DNA of 5,661 bases from NCBI GenBank assembly GCA_947628975.1, contig CANRBW010000106.1:1-5661 (forward strand), written 5' to 3'. Of this stretch, positions 1 to 5,122 are shown piece after piece. This DNA is from an uncultured Oscillospiraceae bacterium. GTDB taxonomy: Bacteria > Bacillota > Clostridia > Oscillospirales > Oscillospiraceae. Positions within the stretch are counted from its first letter, which is position 1. Each line of letters opens with the position of its first letter. A program made the translations under genes and the position numbers. The notes below the pieces were generated by a model that was not told the DNA's origin, made no database searches, and was given only the letters and a program-made list of their open reading frames with translations.

Positions 1-605
1 AGATCGTCAAGAAGGTGAACCCCACCTCCGCCGGCCCCGCCGCCAAGAACGTGATCTTCCTCTCCGCCGACGCCTTCGGCGTGCTGCCCCCCGTGTCCAT
101 CCTCACCCCGGAGCAGTGCAAGTACTACTTCCTCTCCGGCTTCACCGCCAAGCTGGCCGGCACCGAGCGGGGCATCACCGAGCCCACCCCCACCTTCTCC
201 GCCTGCTTCGGCCAGGCCTTCCTGGAGCTGCACCCCACCAAGTACGCCGAGGAGCTGGTCAAGCGCATGGAGAAGTCCGGCGCCAAGGCCTACCTGGTGA
301 ACACCGGCTGGAACGGCACTGGCAAGCGCATCTCCATCAAGGACACCCGCGGCATCATTGACGCCATCCTGGACGGCTCCATCGAGAAGGCGGAGACCAA
401 GACCATCCCCTACTTCAACTTCGCCGTGCCCACCGCCCTGCCCGGCGTGGACCCCGCCATCCTGGACCCCCGGGACACCTACGCCGACCCCTCCCAGTGG
501 GAGGAGAAGGCCAAGGACCTGGCCGGCCGGTTCATCAAGAACTTCGCCAAGTACACCACCAACGACGCCGGCAAGGCCCTGGTCGCCGCCGGCCCCCAGC
601 TGTAA
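1..605 (+). CDS. pckA: Phosphoenolpyruvate carboxykinase (ATP), C-terminal part
   Basis: This is the C-terminal 200 residues of ATP-dependent PEP carboxykinase, which interconverts oxaloacetate + ATP and PEP + CO2 + ADP in the cytosol. In anaerobes it often runs towards oxaloacetate. The reading frame is open from the left edge (first full codon at 3) to TAA at 603-605; the GTG at 15 is an internal valine and not a start. The family's C-terminal signatures are visible: NVIFLSADAFGVLPPVS, the FLSGFTAKLAGTERG stretch, then NTGWNGTGKRISIKDTR, whose R and T residues bind the adenine nucleotide in characterised enzymes. The rest of the roughly 530-residue protein, including the P-loop, lies outside the window. 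Codons end almost always in C or G. A strong terminator follows 20 nt after the stop. Confidence 0.96.
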   Translation, partial: IVKKVNPTSAGPAAKNVIFLSADAFGVLPPVSILTPEQCKYYFLSGFTAKLAGTERGITEPTPTFSACFGQAFLELHPTKYAEELVKRMEKSGAKAYLVNTGWNGTGKRISIKDTRGIIDAILDGSIEKAETKTIPYFNFAVPTALPGVDPAILDPRDTYADPSQWEEKAKDLAGRFIKNFAKYTTNDAGKALVAAGPQL

Positions 606-624
606 GCCCTTTTCCCCAAGCGAC

Positions 625-658
625 AAAAAGACCGCCGGTCACCCGGCGGTCTTTTTTT
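625..658 (+). terminator. Rho-independent terminator after pckA
   Basis: A perfect 14-bp stem (625-638 with 643-656) has a TCAC loop and a GC-rich core, GACCGCCGG / CCGGCGGTC. It is flanked by five A on the left and a seven-T run on the right (652-658), so it could also act on leftward transcripts. It should separate pckA from the recombinase gene that starts 41 nt further on. Confidence 0.93.
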
Positions 659-698
659 ATCCCCTGACGGGGAAAGGGCGGAAAAGGAGGGCGCGAAC

Positions 699-1304
699 GT
701 GGTTTATGGCTACATCCGGGTCAGCACCCGGGAGCAGAACGAGGGCCGGCAGCTGGCGGCGCTCCGGGAACAGCGGATCCCGGAGCGGAACATCTACCGG
801 GACAAGCAGTCCGGCAAGGACTTCGACCGGCCCCAGTACCGGCGGCTGGTCCGGCGGGTGAAAAAAGACGATCTGCTCTATGTCAAGAGCATCGACCGTC
901 TGGGCAGGAACTATGGGGAGATCTTGGAGCAGTGGCGGGTGCTCACCAAGGAGAAGGGGGTGGACATCGTGGTGCTGGATATGCCCCTGCTGGACACCCG
1001 CCGGGGCAAGGACCTGATGGGGACCTTTTTGTCGGACATCGTCCTCCAGGTCCTGTCCTTCGTGGCGGAGAACGAGCGGACCAACATCCGCCAGCGCCAG
1101 GCGGAGGGCATCGCCGCGGCCAGGCTGCGGGGGGTGCGCTTCGGCCGCCCGCCCCGGCCCCTGCCGGAGGGGTTTCCGGACGCCTGCCGGCGGTGGAAGG
1201 CGAAGCTGATCACCGGCACCGAGGCCGCGAGGGAGTGCGGCCTGCCCCTGTCCACCTTCCGCTACCGCGCGACACACACCGGACCCCCCGACCCCCCGCC
1301 ATAA
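699..1304 (+). CDS. Small serine recombinase, Hin/Gin DNA-invertase type
   Basis: This complete 201-residue protein has the size and layout of Hin, Gin and resolvase-type serine recombinases, which cut both strands at a short dyad site through a phosphoserine link. The catalytic domain opens with YIRVST (catalytic Ser9, with Arg7) and carries DRLGRN at 66-71, giving the paired active-site arginines Arg67 and Arg70. The long E-helix follows (AENERTNIRQRQ, 123-134), then the RFGRP hinge (147-151) into a C-terminal helix-turn-helix, TEAARECGLPLSTFRYR (174-190), which lines up with the Hin DNA-binding domain. The GTG start is supported by GGAGG at 686-690 with an 8-nt gap. No clear promoter is visible in the 40 nt upstream. 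Six bases after the stop lies a 26-bp dyad resembling an invertase crossover site, and an inverted partner lies 115 bp further on, so a dedicated local inversion is the most likely job. The tail after residue 191 is proline-rich. Which reaction it carries out (inversion or resolution) is inferred from the sites. Confidence 0.93.
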   Translation: MVYGYIRVSTREQNEGRQLAALREQRIPERNIYRDKQSGKDFDRPQYRRLVRRVKKDDLLYVKSIDRLGRNYGEILEQWRVLTKEKGVDIVVLDMPLLDTRRGKDLMGTFLSDIVLQVLSFVAENERTNIRQRQAEGIAAARLRGVRFGRPPRPLPEGFPDACRRWKAKLITGTEAARECGLPLSTFRYRATHTGPPDPPP

Positions 1305-1309
1305 GCGAC

Positions 1310-1335
1310 TTGCAAAAAGGTGTACTTTTTTGCAA
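1310..1335. repeat. Candidate invertase crossover site 1 (left)
   Basis: This is a 26-bp dyad: left half TTGCAAAAAGGT, core GT (1322-1323), right half ACTTTTTTGCAA, whose reverse complement TTGCAAAAAAGT matches the left half at 11 of 12 positions. Two 12-bp half-sites around a 2-bp core is the architecture of hix and gix sites, and the A-rich half-sites also resemble them. It begins 6 nt after the recombinase stop codon. A terminator for the recombinase is a weaker reading, because the stem is almost all A-T and ends in GCAA. Recombinase binding is inferred. Confidence 0.72.
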
Positions 1336-1436
1336 AACCGCCCGCGGATTTAGTATACCACCGTTCTACCCCCTTTGCAACACCTTTTTGTCACGATTCC
1401 GACCCATTTTCCCGCAAAGCCCCCTTGCGGAAAGGT
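1324..1436. other. Putative invertible promoter segment
   Basis: This is the DNA between the two candidate crossover cores (cores at 1322-1323 and 1437-1438). The flanking sites are head-to-head with the same GT core when read inward, the arrangement that gives inversion and not deletion. Inversion would map position x to 2760-x. The segment carries one convincing promoter, on the minus strand, which would flip to face the gene at 1479. No ORF of interest lies inside. On the plus strand I see no comparable promoter in the present orientation; the best is TTGCAA with a 15-nt spacer and TAGTAT, which is weak. The function is inferred from this arrangement. Confidence 0.68.
1352..1380 (-). promoter_or_regulatory. 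Sigma-A promoter inside invertible segment, facing left
   Basis: Read on the minus strand, TTGCAA (plus 1375-1380) is followed by exactly 17 nt and TATACT (plus 1352-1357). TGG immediately before the -10 gives an extended -10 element. The same TGGTATACT core occurs in the bioY promoter of this window. Transcription would start near 1345 and run leftwards through site 1 into the 3' end of the recombinase gene, antisense to it. After inversion the -10 would sit at about 1403-1408 and drive the SPFH operon. Confidence 0.72.
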
Positions 1437-1450
1437 ACACTTATTTGCCA
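1425..1450. repeat. Candidate invertase crossover site 2 (right, inverted)
   Basis: The layout is left half TTGCGGAAAGGT, core AC (1437-1438), right half ACTTATTTGCCA. Aligned directly it matches site 1 at 10 of 12 positions in each half but at neither core base. Read on the opposite strand the core becomes GT, identical to site 1, and 20 of 26 positions match. The internal dyad is weaker (7 of 12) than in site 1. It lies 28 nt upstream of the SPFH start codon, so a flipped promoter would transcribe across it into the operon. Confidence 0.66.
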
Positions 1451-1478
1451 ACACAGAGAGAGGCGGTGTATACAAGCG

Positions 1479-2642
1479 ATGGCAATACTCGACATTATCA
1501 AATACGAAGGGGACAATTCCACTTTCGTCTGGAAGCATCCCCGCGAGGACTTCAGCACATCCTCCCAGTTGATCGTGCACGAAACACAAGAGGCGATCTT
1601 CTTCCTAAATGGTCAACCACTGGATCTGTTTGGCTCCGGGCGCTACACGCTGGAGACGCAGAATATTCCACTGCTTCAAAAAGTTGCCAATATCCCCACG
1701 GGTGGCCAGTCACCCTTCCACTGCGAGGTCTATTTTGTCAATAAAGTGGAACAGATGGCCATACGCTGGGGAACCGACAGCCGGATCCAATATGTAGAGC
1801 CGACCTACGGGTTTCCGCTGTCCATCGGGGCAAATGGAGAAATGAGTCTGCGGGCGGCCGACGCTAAGAAACTGCTGGTCAAGTTAGTCGGTACGGAGCG
1901 AGACCTCAGCCAGGAACGACTTGTATCATATTTTCGGGCTTTTTTGATGACAAGGATTAAAACCTACATGGCCCAGATCCTGAAAAACGACGCCATCAAT
2001 ATTTTTGAGATCGACACAAAGCTACAGGAGTTTTCTGACGCCCTGCGGCAAAAGCTGGCGTCGGATTTTTCCGAGTACGGGATTGCCCTTGAGAGATTTT
2101 TTGTCACTACGATCGCCAAGCCGGACGGCGAGCCGCAATACGAGAAGTTCAAAGAGCTCCATTTCCGCCAGTATGCCGATGTCGCCGAGGCGAAGCTCCG
2201 TCAGCAGGTGGGGATCATCGACAAGCAAACAGAAGCGCGGAAAATGGTCATTGAGTCCGAAGCGCTTGCGACGAAGCGCCGCCAGGAGGGATATACCTAC
2301 CAGCAGGAGCGGGGCTTTGACGTGGCGGAGAAGGTCGCGGACAATGAGGCTGTCGGGCAGTTTACCAACATGGGCGTTGGGCTTGGCACGATGGCCGGCG
2401 TCGGCGGAGCGGTGGGCGGTGTGGTCGGAAGCGCGGTCACCGGCGCGTTTTCCGGCGCCGCGGCACAGCCAGCGGAGGCTCTTTTCTGTGACGCCTGCGG
2501 GGCGAAGCTCCAACCTGGCGCGGCCTTTTGCGACAACTGTGGCGCTCCCGCCTCGGCGCCGTCCAAATGCGCCAACTGCGGTTTTGCCTTTGAACGGCCC
2601 GGCAAGTTCTGCCCCAGGTGCGGCGCGAAAAGGGAGGAGTGA
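1479..2642 (+). CDS. SPFH/band-7 protein with two C-terminal zinc ribbons
   Basis: This 387-residue protein belongs to the SPFH-domain, 'virion core protein'-like group that includes Bacillus YdjI. It begins MAILDIIKYEGDNSTFVWKH, and an SPFH core runs to about residue 225. A charged, likely coiled-coil stretch follows (roughly 225-290, AEAKLRQQVGIIDKQTEAR), then a glycine-rich, weakly hydrophobic segment (299-326). Two CxxC-x10-CxxC zinc ribbons close the protein: C337/C340/C351/C354 and C364/C367/C378/C381. SPFH proteins form oligomeric membrane scaffolds, and YdjI is linked to bringing PspA to the membrane. I chose the ATG at 1479 because family similarity starts there; the frame stays open upstream to a GTG at 1320, but that lies inside crossover site 1 and the extra residues look like noise. 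The ribosome binding site is weak and distant (AGAGAGGCGG, 1457-1466). The next gene's binding site overlaps the end of this one. Exact partner and role here are unknown. Confidence 0.9.
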   Translation: MAILDIIKYEGDNSTFVWKHPREDFSTSSQLIVHETQEAIFFLNGQPLDLFGSGRYTLETQNIPLLQKVANIPTGGQSPFHCEVYFVNKVEQMAIRWGTDSRIQYVEPTYGFPLSIGANGEMSLRAADAKKLLVKLVGTERDLSQERLVSYFRAFLMTRIKTYMAQILKNDAINIFEIDTKLQEFSDALRQKLASDFSEYGIALERFFVTTIAKPDGEPQYEKFKELHFRQYADVAEAKLRQQVGIIDKQTEARKMVIESEALATKRRQEGYTYQQERGFDVAEKVADNEAVGQFTNMGVGLGTMAGVGGAVGGVVGSAVTGAFSGAAAQPAEALFCDACGAKLQPGAAFCDNCGAPASAPSKCANCGFAFERPGKFCPRCGAKREE

Positions 2643-2644
2643 AG

Positions 2645-3061
2645 ATGAAGAACAATAGGTTGCTGGGCATCGTCCTCTGGGGCGTCGGCCTTGCCGTTGA
2701 ATGTCTCCTGCTTCTCTGCTTGGCCAGGACTTATCCAGCGGCGGTGTGGGTCACGTTTGGGTTTACATTGTTCGTATTCCTCTCTCAGCTTGTCCTGTGG
2801 CTATCCGTCTGGCGCAAGCCGCTGACCGCGGAGGATAATTTCCTGCATATGCCGCTGTTTACGCTCTCTCTGCGGTATATGATCCTGCAAGCGATCCCGT
2901 GCTTGCTTTTCGCGTTTTGGCAGACCGCGGCGCAAATCGCGGTGCTTGTAAACGCGGCCATATCGGTCGTGATGTGGGTGCTGCTGATACTGTCAATGAT
3001 AGCCAAGGGACATATTGAAAAGGTGGATGGTAGGCAGAAAAACCATCGGGTGAAGTTGTGA
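2645..3061 (+). CDS. Small membrane protein with four predicted helices
   Basis: This 138-residue protein is of no family I can name. Four hydrophobic stretches fit membrane helices: about 6-27 (LGIVLWGVGLAVECLLLLCL), 33-55 (VWVTFGFTLFVFLSQLVLWL), 72-90 (TLSLRYMILQAIPCLLFAFW) and 93-115 (QIAVLVNAAISVVMWVLLIL). The tail KGHIEKVDGRQKNHRVKL is basic and probably cytoplasmic. The ATG at 2645 is preferred because AGGGAGGAG (2631-2639) sits 5 nt before it, and it starts 2 nt after the SPFH stop, so the two are very likely co-translated. Its position recalls the small membrane protein encoded beside SPFH genes in Bacillus-type loci (YdjH), making it a possible membrane anchor for the SPFH scaffold; that is inference. 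Its stop overlaps the next gene's start. Confidence 0.82.
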   Translation: MKNNRLLGIVLWGVGLAVECLLLLCLARTYPAAVWVTFGFTLFVFLSQLVLWLSVWRKPLTAEDNFLHMPLFTLSLRYMILQAIPCLLFAFWQTAAQIAVLVNAAISVVMWVLLILSMIAKGHIEKVDGRQKNHRVKL

Positions 3062-3564
3062 GCAAGTTCTTTAGTAAGTTGGTAGATGATCAGCTTATCG
3101 AGAGGTGGGCAGATACTCTAGATTGGCTATTTGATGACAACAAATTCAGTGAGTCTGTTGGTTGGAATCGTGGTCATGTCGCAAATTTTACAAAAGCGGT
3201 AAAACGTCAGCTGCACTTTTCAGAAAAGAATTACCACTACGGCAAAAACAAGGATATGGTATTTCCGCAAAACGGCGAGGAATTTTGCATTCCGACCTCT
3301 TATATGTACAAAGGTGAAAGTGAAGGACGGGATTTGGTTAGGCATATTCGCAACGGCATCGCCCATGGCAGAACGAAATTTTACAAAGTCAAAAGTGAAC
3401 TGTATATTCAGATATGTGATTTTGGCAAAAAAGGAAATGAAAGCGCAAGCGGCCAGACCGCTTTCCTTGCGATACCGATGTCGTATATACCAGATATTTA
3501 CAAATTGTATGTGAAATGCGAAGAATTGATTAAAAACACCAAAAAAACGAAACGGAGGAAATAA
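3058..3564 (+). CDS. HEPN-like protein, putative RNase
   Basis: This 168-residue soluble protein starts at a GTG that overlaps the previous stop in GTGA (3058-3061), a classic translational-coupling arrangement. The key feature is RHIRNGIAHGRT (95-106): Arg98-N-G-I-A-His103 fits the Rx4-6H motif of HEPN domains and closely resembles the RN-x-(L/I)-AHG form of HEPN RNases found in toxins, abortive-infection systems and plasmid-borne families. Arg98 and His103 would form a composite active site across a dimer. The N-terminal half (WADTLDWLFDD, FTKAVKRQLHF) looks helical, as expected for HEPN, and the C-terminus is very basic (KNTKKTKRRK), which suits nucleic-acid contact. There is no neighbouring MNT nucleotidyltransferase, so it is not a standard HEPN/MNT toxin-antitoxin pair. 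Base composition drops sharply to about 40% GC at this gene. RNase activity is inferred from the motif alone; a non-catalytic RNA-binding HEPN is possible. Confidence 0.72.
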   Translation: MSKFFSKLVDDQLIERWADTLDWLFDDNKFSESVGWNRGHVANFTKAVKRQLHFSEKNYHYGKNKDMVFPQNGEEFCIPTSYMYKGESEGRDLVRHIRNGIAHGRTKFYKVKSELYIQICDFGKKGNESASGQTAFLAIPMSYIPDIYKLYVKCEELIKNTKKTKRRK

Positions 3565-3565
3565 C

Positions 3566-4297
3566 ATGAAACAACTTACTTGCGAAATGTGCGGGGGTAC
3601 AGACCTTATCAAGCAGGATGGCGTTTTTGTCTGCCAGTCCTGCGGCTGCAAGTATTCCGCTGAAGAAGCCAAAAAGATGATGATAGAAGGCGCTGTTGAA
3701 GTTACAGGTACTGTGAAAGTTGATGATTCCACAGAAAAGCAAACTCAGATCAGCAATTTTTTGGAGCTTGCAAAGTCGGCGTTAGCTGGTTCTGATAGCG
3801 AAGGAGTTGTAAGCTATTGTGATAAAATTCTTGAAATTGATCCAGATAATTATGAAGCATGGATGTTACGCGCAAAATCTGCGGGATGGAGTTCAACGTT
3901 AAACCAAATAAAAATTCCGCAGGCATTAATTGCCGCTAAAAGGGCAGTCAACTTGGCACCGGACGAAAAAAAGCCCCAAATTGCTAAAGAAATCTATGTG
4001 GCCCTAAAAGCGCAAATTATTGCGCTAATTAATATTTGTTCTACAATTTCCTCTACAACTGGATCTGTATATGTACATACGGTTATGTTACACTGGCAAT
4101 CATTGCTTACTGATATTCCCTTTTTGCCCAAAGAATTGATAAAAGAAGAAATTGATGATTGTAGAACGATGTGTAAAAACGCTAAATCTGCATTAATGCC
4201 CCGAAAAAGGATCATATATGGGGCATATTGTGCTTTTAATCATAATATTAGCTACGACATAATGTTTGCGAATACTTTAGCCGAAAAGCTATCTTAA
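3566..4297 (+). CDS. TFIIB-type zinc-ribbon protein with TPR-like repeats
   Basis: This 243-residue protein opens with a zinc ribbon: C6-x2-C9, then C23-x2-C26 (CEMCGG, CQSCGCKYS). It is followed by the SAEEAKKMMIEGAVEVTGTVKVD linker typical of a widespread Firmicute family usually labelled 'TFIIB-type zinc ribbon-containing protein' or hypothetical. From about residue 62 it has TPR-like helical pairs (ISNFLELAKSAL..., VVSYCDKILEIDPDNYEAW, ALIAAKRAVNLAPDEKK); the C-terminal 100 residues look helical and unassigned. The ribbon probably mediates protein contacts, not transcription. The ATG is supported by GGAGG at 3554-3558 with a 7-nt gap and lies 1 nt past the HEPN stop, so it is the fourth gene of the operon. 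GC is low (about 40%), as in the HEPN gene and unlike the flanks. A zinc-ribbon protein (YdjG) also accompanies the SPFH gene in Bacillus, supporting a functional link. It may be shorter than some relatives. Confidence 0.85.
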   Translation: MKQLTCEMCGGTDLIKQDGVFVCQSCGCKYSAEEAKKMMIEGAVEVTGTVKVDDSTEKQTQISNFLELAKSALAGSDSEGVVSYCDKILEIDPDNYEAWMLRAKSAGWSSTLNQIKIPQALIAAKRAVNLAPDEKKPQIAKEIYVALKAQIIALINICSTISSTTGSVYVHTVMLHWQSLLTDIPFLPKELIKEEIDDCRTMCKNAKSALMPRKRIIYGAYCAFNHNISYDIMFANTLAEKLS

Positions 4298-4386
4298 AAC
4301 ACTATCGTGTGTAATAGGGTAAACATTGAGCAATCTTGAGACCCAAGGGCACACGTCCATACAAGCGGCCCGCATGAGTTTTGTAC

Positions 4387-4426
4387 GAGAAGCCGCCCTG
4401 GCACCTTAGGTGTCGGGCGGCTTCTC
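4387..4426. terminator. Long hairpin between converging genes, no T-tract
   Basis: A perfect 12-bp stem, GAGAAGCCGCCC (4387-4398) with GGGCGGCTTCTC (4415-4426), is extended inside by a further six pairs (4400-4405 with 4409-4414, one G-T) around a three-base TTA loop. It abuts the bioY stop codon and sits between the converging operon and bioY, so it is placed to end both transcripts. Neither exit side has a T-run (minus exit CGTACAAAAC, plus exit TCAGGG), which weakens the call for intrinsic termination. It may protect 3' ends instead. Confidence 0.6.
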
Positions 4427-4984
4427 TCAGGGCCGGGCGGGGTGGAGGGCGCGTTTCAGGGGTGGGGCGGCGACGGCGGCGCAGAGGACTTTCACCGCCT
4501 CGCCGGGGAGGTAGACCAGGCAGCCGGTCCTCACCACCGTCCACACATCCAGCCCCTTGCCCAGGTAGAGGTTGAGGATGAGGCCCATGTAGGGCGTGCC
4601 GACGACGTAGCTGGCCAGGATCCCCGCCCCGGCGGCCCCGGCCAGGCGGAGGGGGGAGAGGCTGTCCCCGGCCAGCAGGCCGCTCACCGCCGCCGTCAGC
4701 GGGAAGCCCAGCAGAAAGCCGAAGCTGGGCTGGAGGACGTACCCCGGACCGCCCCCCATGGTGAAGATGGGCAGCCCCAGCAGCCCCAGAGCCAGGTAGA
4801 CCCCCTGGGACGCCGCCCCCCATTTGGGCCCCAGCAGGATGCCGGACAGGGCGGCCATCATGGTCTGAAGGGTGATGGACATCACCCCCAGGGGGATCTT
4901 GATAAAGCCGCACACGGCGGTGAGCGCGGCGAAGCCCGCGGCCAGGACCAGGGAGCGGGAACGGACCGGCGATGAGGTAGACAT
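4427..4984 (-). CDS. bioY: Biotin ECF transporter S component BioY
   Basis: This 185-residue integral membrane protein binds biotin at the cell surface and hands it over through an energy-coupling-factor transporter. The hydrophobic profile fits six helices, and the BioY signature is clear: GGGPGYVLQPSFGFLLGF (77-94), after LPIFTMGG, with AALSGILLGPKWG at 44-56 and LGKGLDVWT near the end. Length matches the family. The ATG (CAT at 4982-4984) is preceded on the minus strand by AAGAGGG (plus 4994-5000) 9 nt upstream. No bioM/bioN (ATPase and T component) is adjacent, so it probably shares a common ECF module encoded elsewhere, as is usual in Firmicutes. It is divergent from birA and carries BirA-type operators in its promoter and leader, so it should be repressed when biotin is plentiful. 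Confidence 0.95.
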   Translation of the reverse strand: MSTSSPVRSRSLVLAAGFAALTAVCGFIKIPLGVMSITLQTMMAALSGILLGPKWGAASQGVYLALGLLGLPIFTMGGGPGYVLQPSFGFLLGFPLTAAVSGLLAGDSLSPLRLAGAAGAGILASYVVGTPYMGLILNLYLGKGLDVWTVVRTGCLVYLPGEAVKVLCAAVAAPPLKRALHPARP

Positions 4985-4987
4985 AAC

Positions 4988-5019
4988 TTGTAACCCTCTT
5001 TTCCTGAAGTGGTTGACAA
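4988..5019. promoter_or_regulatory. BirA-type operator 2 (bioY leader)
   Basis: TTGTAACC (4988-4995), 15 nt, then GGTTGACAA (5011-5019) gives the inverted-repeat form of Firmicute BirA boxes (TTGTnAACC, spacer, GGTTnACAA). One arm is a base shorter than in operator 1. It lies between the bioY -10 and its start codon and overlaps the bioY ribosome binding site, so bound BirA would block bioY transcription after initiation or near the start. Confidence 0.72.
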
Positions 5020-5023
5020 GAGG

Positions 5024-5052
5024 AGTATACCACAGCGCCGCCCGCTTGTAAA
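5024..5052 (-). promoter_or_regulatory. bioY promoter
   Basis: On the minus strand TTTACA (plus 5047-5052) is followed by exactly 17 nt and TATACT (plus 5024-5029), with TGG before the -10 forming an extended -10 element. Its -35 falls inside BirA operator 1. Confidence 0.83.
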
Positions 5053-5078
5053 CCTTTTTCTTCCCGACAGGTTGACAA
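5046..5078. promoter_or_regulatory. BirA-type operator 1, shared by bioY and birA
   Basis: TTGTAAACC (5046-5054), 15 nt, GGTTGACAA (5070-5078): the arms match at 8 of 9 positions as an inverted repeat and fit the Clostridia/Bacillus BirA-box pattern. It covers the -35 of bioY (5047-5052) and the -35 of birA (5072-5077), so a single bound BirA dimer could silence both divergent promoters. Confidence 0.82.
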
Positions 5079-5100
5079 AGGGGGCGGCGGGGACTACACT
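5072..5100 (+). promoter_or_regulatory. birA promoter
   Basis: A perfect -35 TTGACA (5072-5077), a 17-nt spacer and TACACT (5095-5100) lie 23 nt upstream of the birA GTG. The start point would be near 5107, giving a very short leader that contains the ribosome binding site. The -35 lies within BirA operator 1, which implies autoregulation. Confidence 0.82.
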
Positions 5101-5122
5101 GGGGGAAAAGGAGGGGAGGACC

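Noticed and set aside
661..672. Small hairpin CCCC-TGAC-GGGG before the recombinase gene
   Set aside because: The four-pair stem is too short and common in GC-rich DNA to assign a regulatory role.
657..1277. 206-codon minus-strand open frame opposite the recombinase
   Set aside because: It is a high-GC shadow of a gene whose plus-strand product has complete serine-recombinase motifs; it has no recognisable domain.
1310..1335. Dyad after the recombinase as a Rho-independent terminator
   Set aside because: The stem is almost entirely A-T, the T-run is part of the stem and is followed by GCAAAAC, and the 26-bp half-site/core layout plus an inverted partner fit a recombination site better. Some terminator activity cannot be excluded.
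1320..1478. N-terminal extension of the SPFH gene from GTG at 1320
   Set aside because: The extra 53 residues show no family similarity, the GTG has no ribosome binding site, and the stretch overlaps crossover site 1 and the promoter segment. The ATG at 1479 begins the recognisable protein.
2022..2513. Minus-strand open frame opposite the SPFH gene
   Set aside because: Complementary shadow with no motif or ribosome binding site; the plus-strand frame is clearly coding.
4299..4310. ACAC-TATC-GTGT hairpin after the zinc-ribbon gene as operon terminator
   Set aside because: The stem has only four pairs and no T-run follows; the long hairpin at 4387-4426 is the better candidate.
1470..4367. Shared 9-mer ATACAAGCG at 1470 and 4359 as direct repeats bounding an insertion
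   Set aside because: Nine bases is within chance for a window this size, and the surrounding bases do not match.
4302..5078. 258-codon minus-strand open frame
   Set aside because: It is an out-of-frame shadow of bioY in high-GC DNA, rich in Gly/Pro/Arg, and runs through the bioY promoter and operators.
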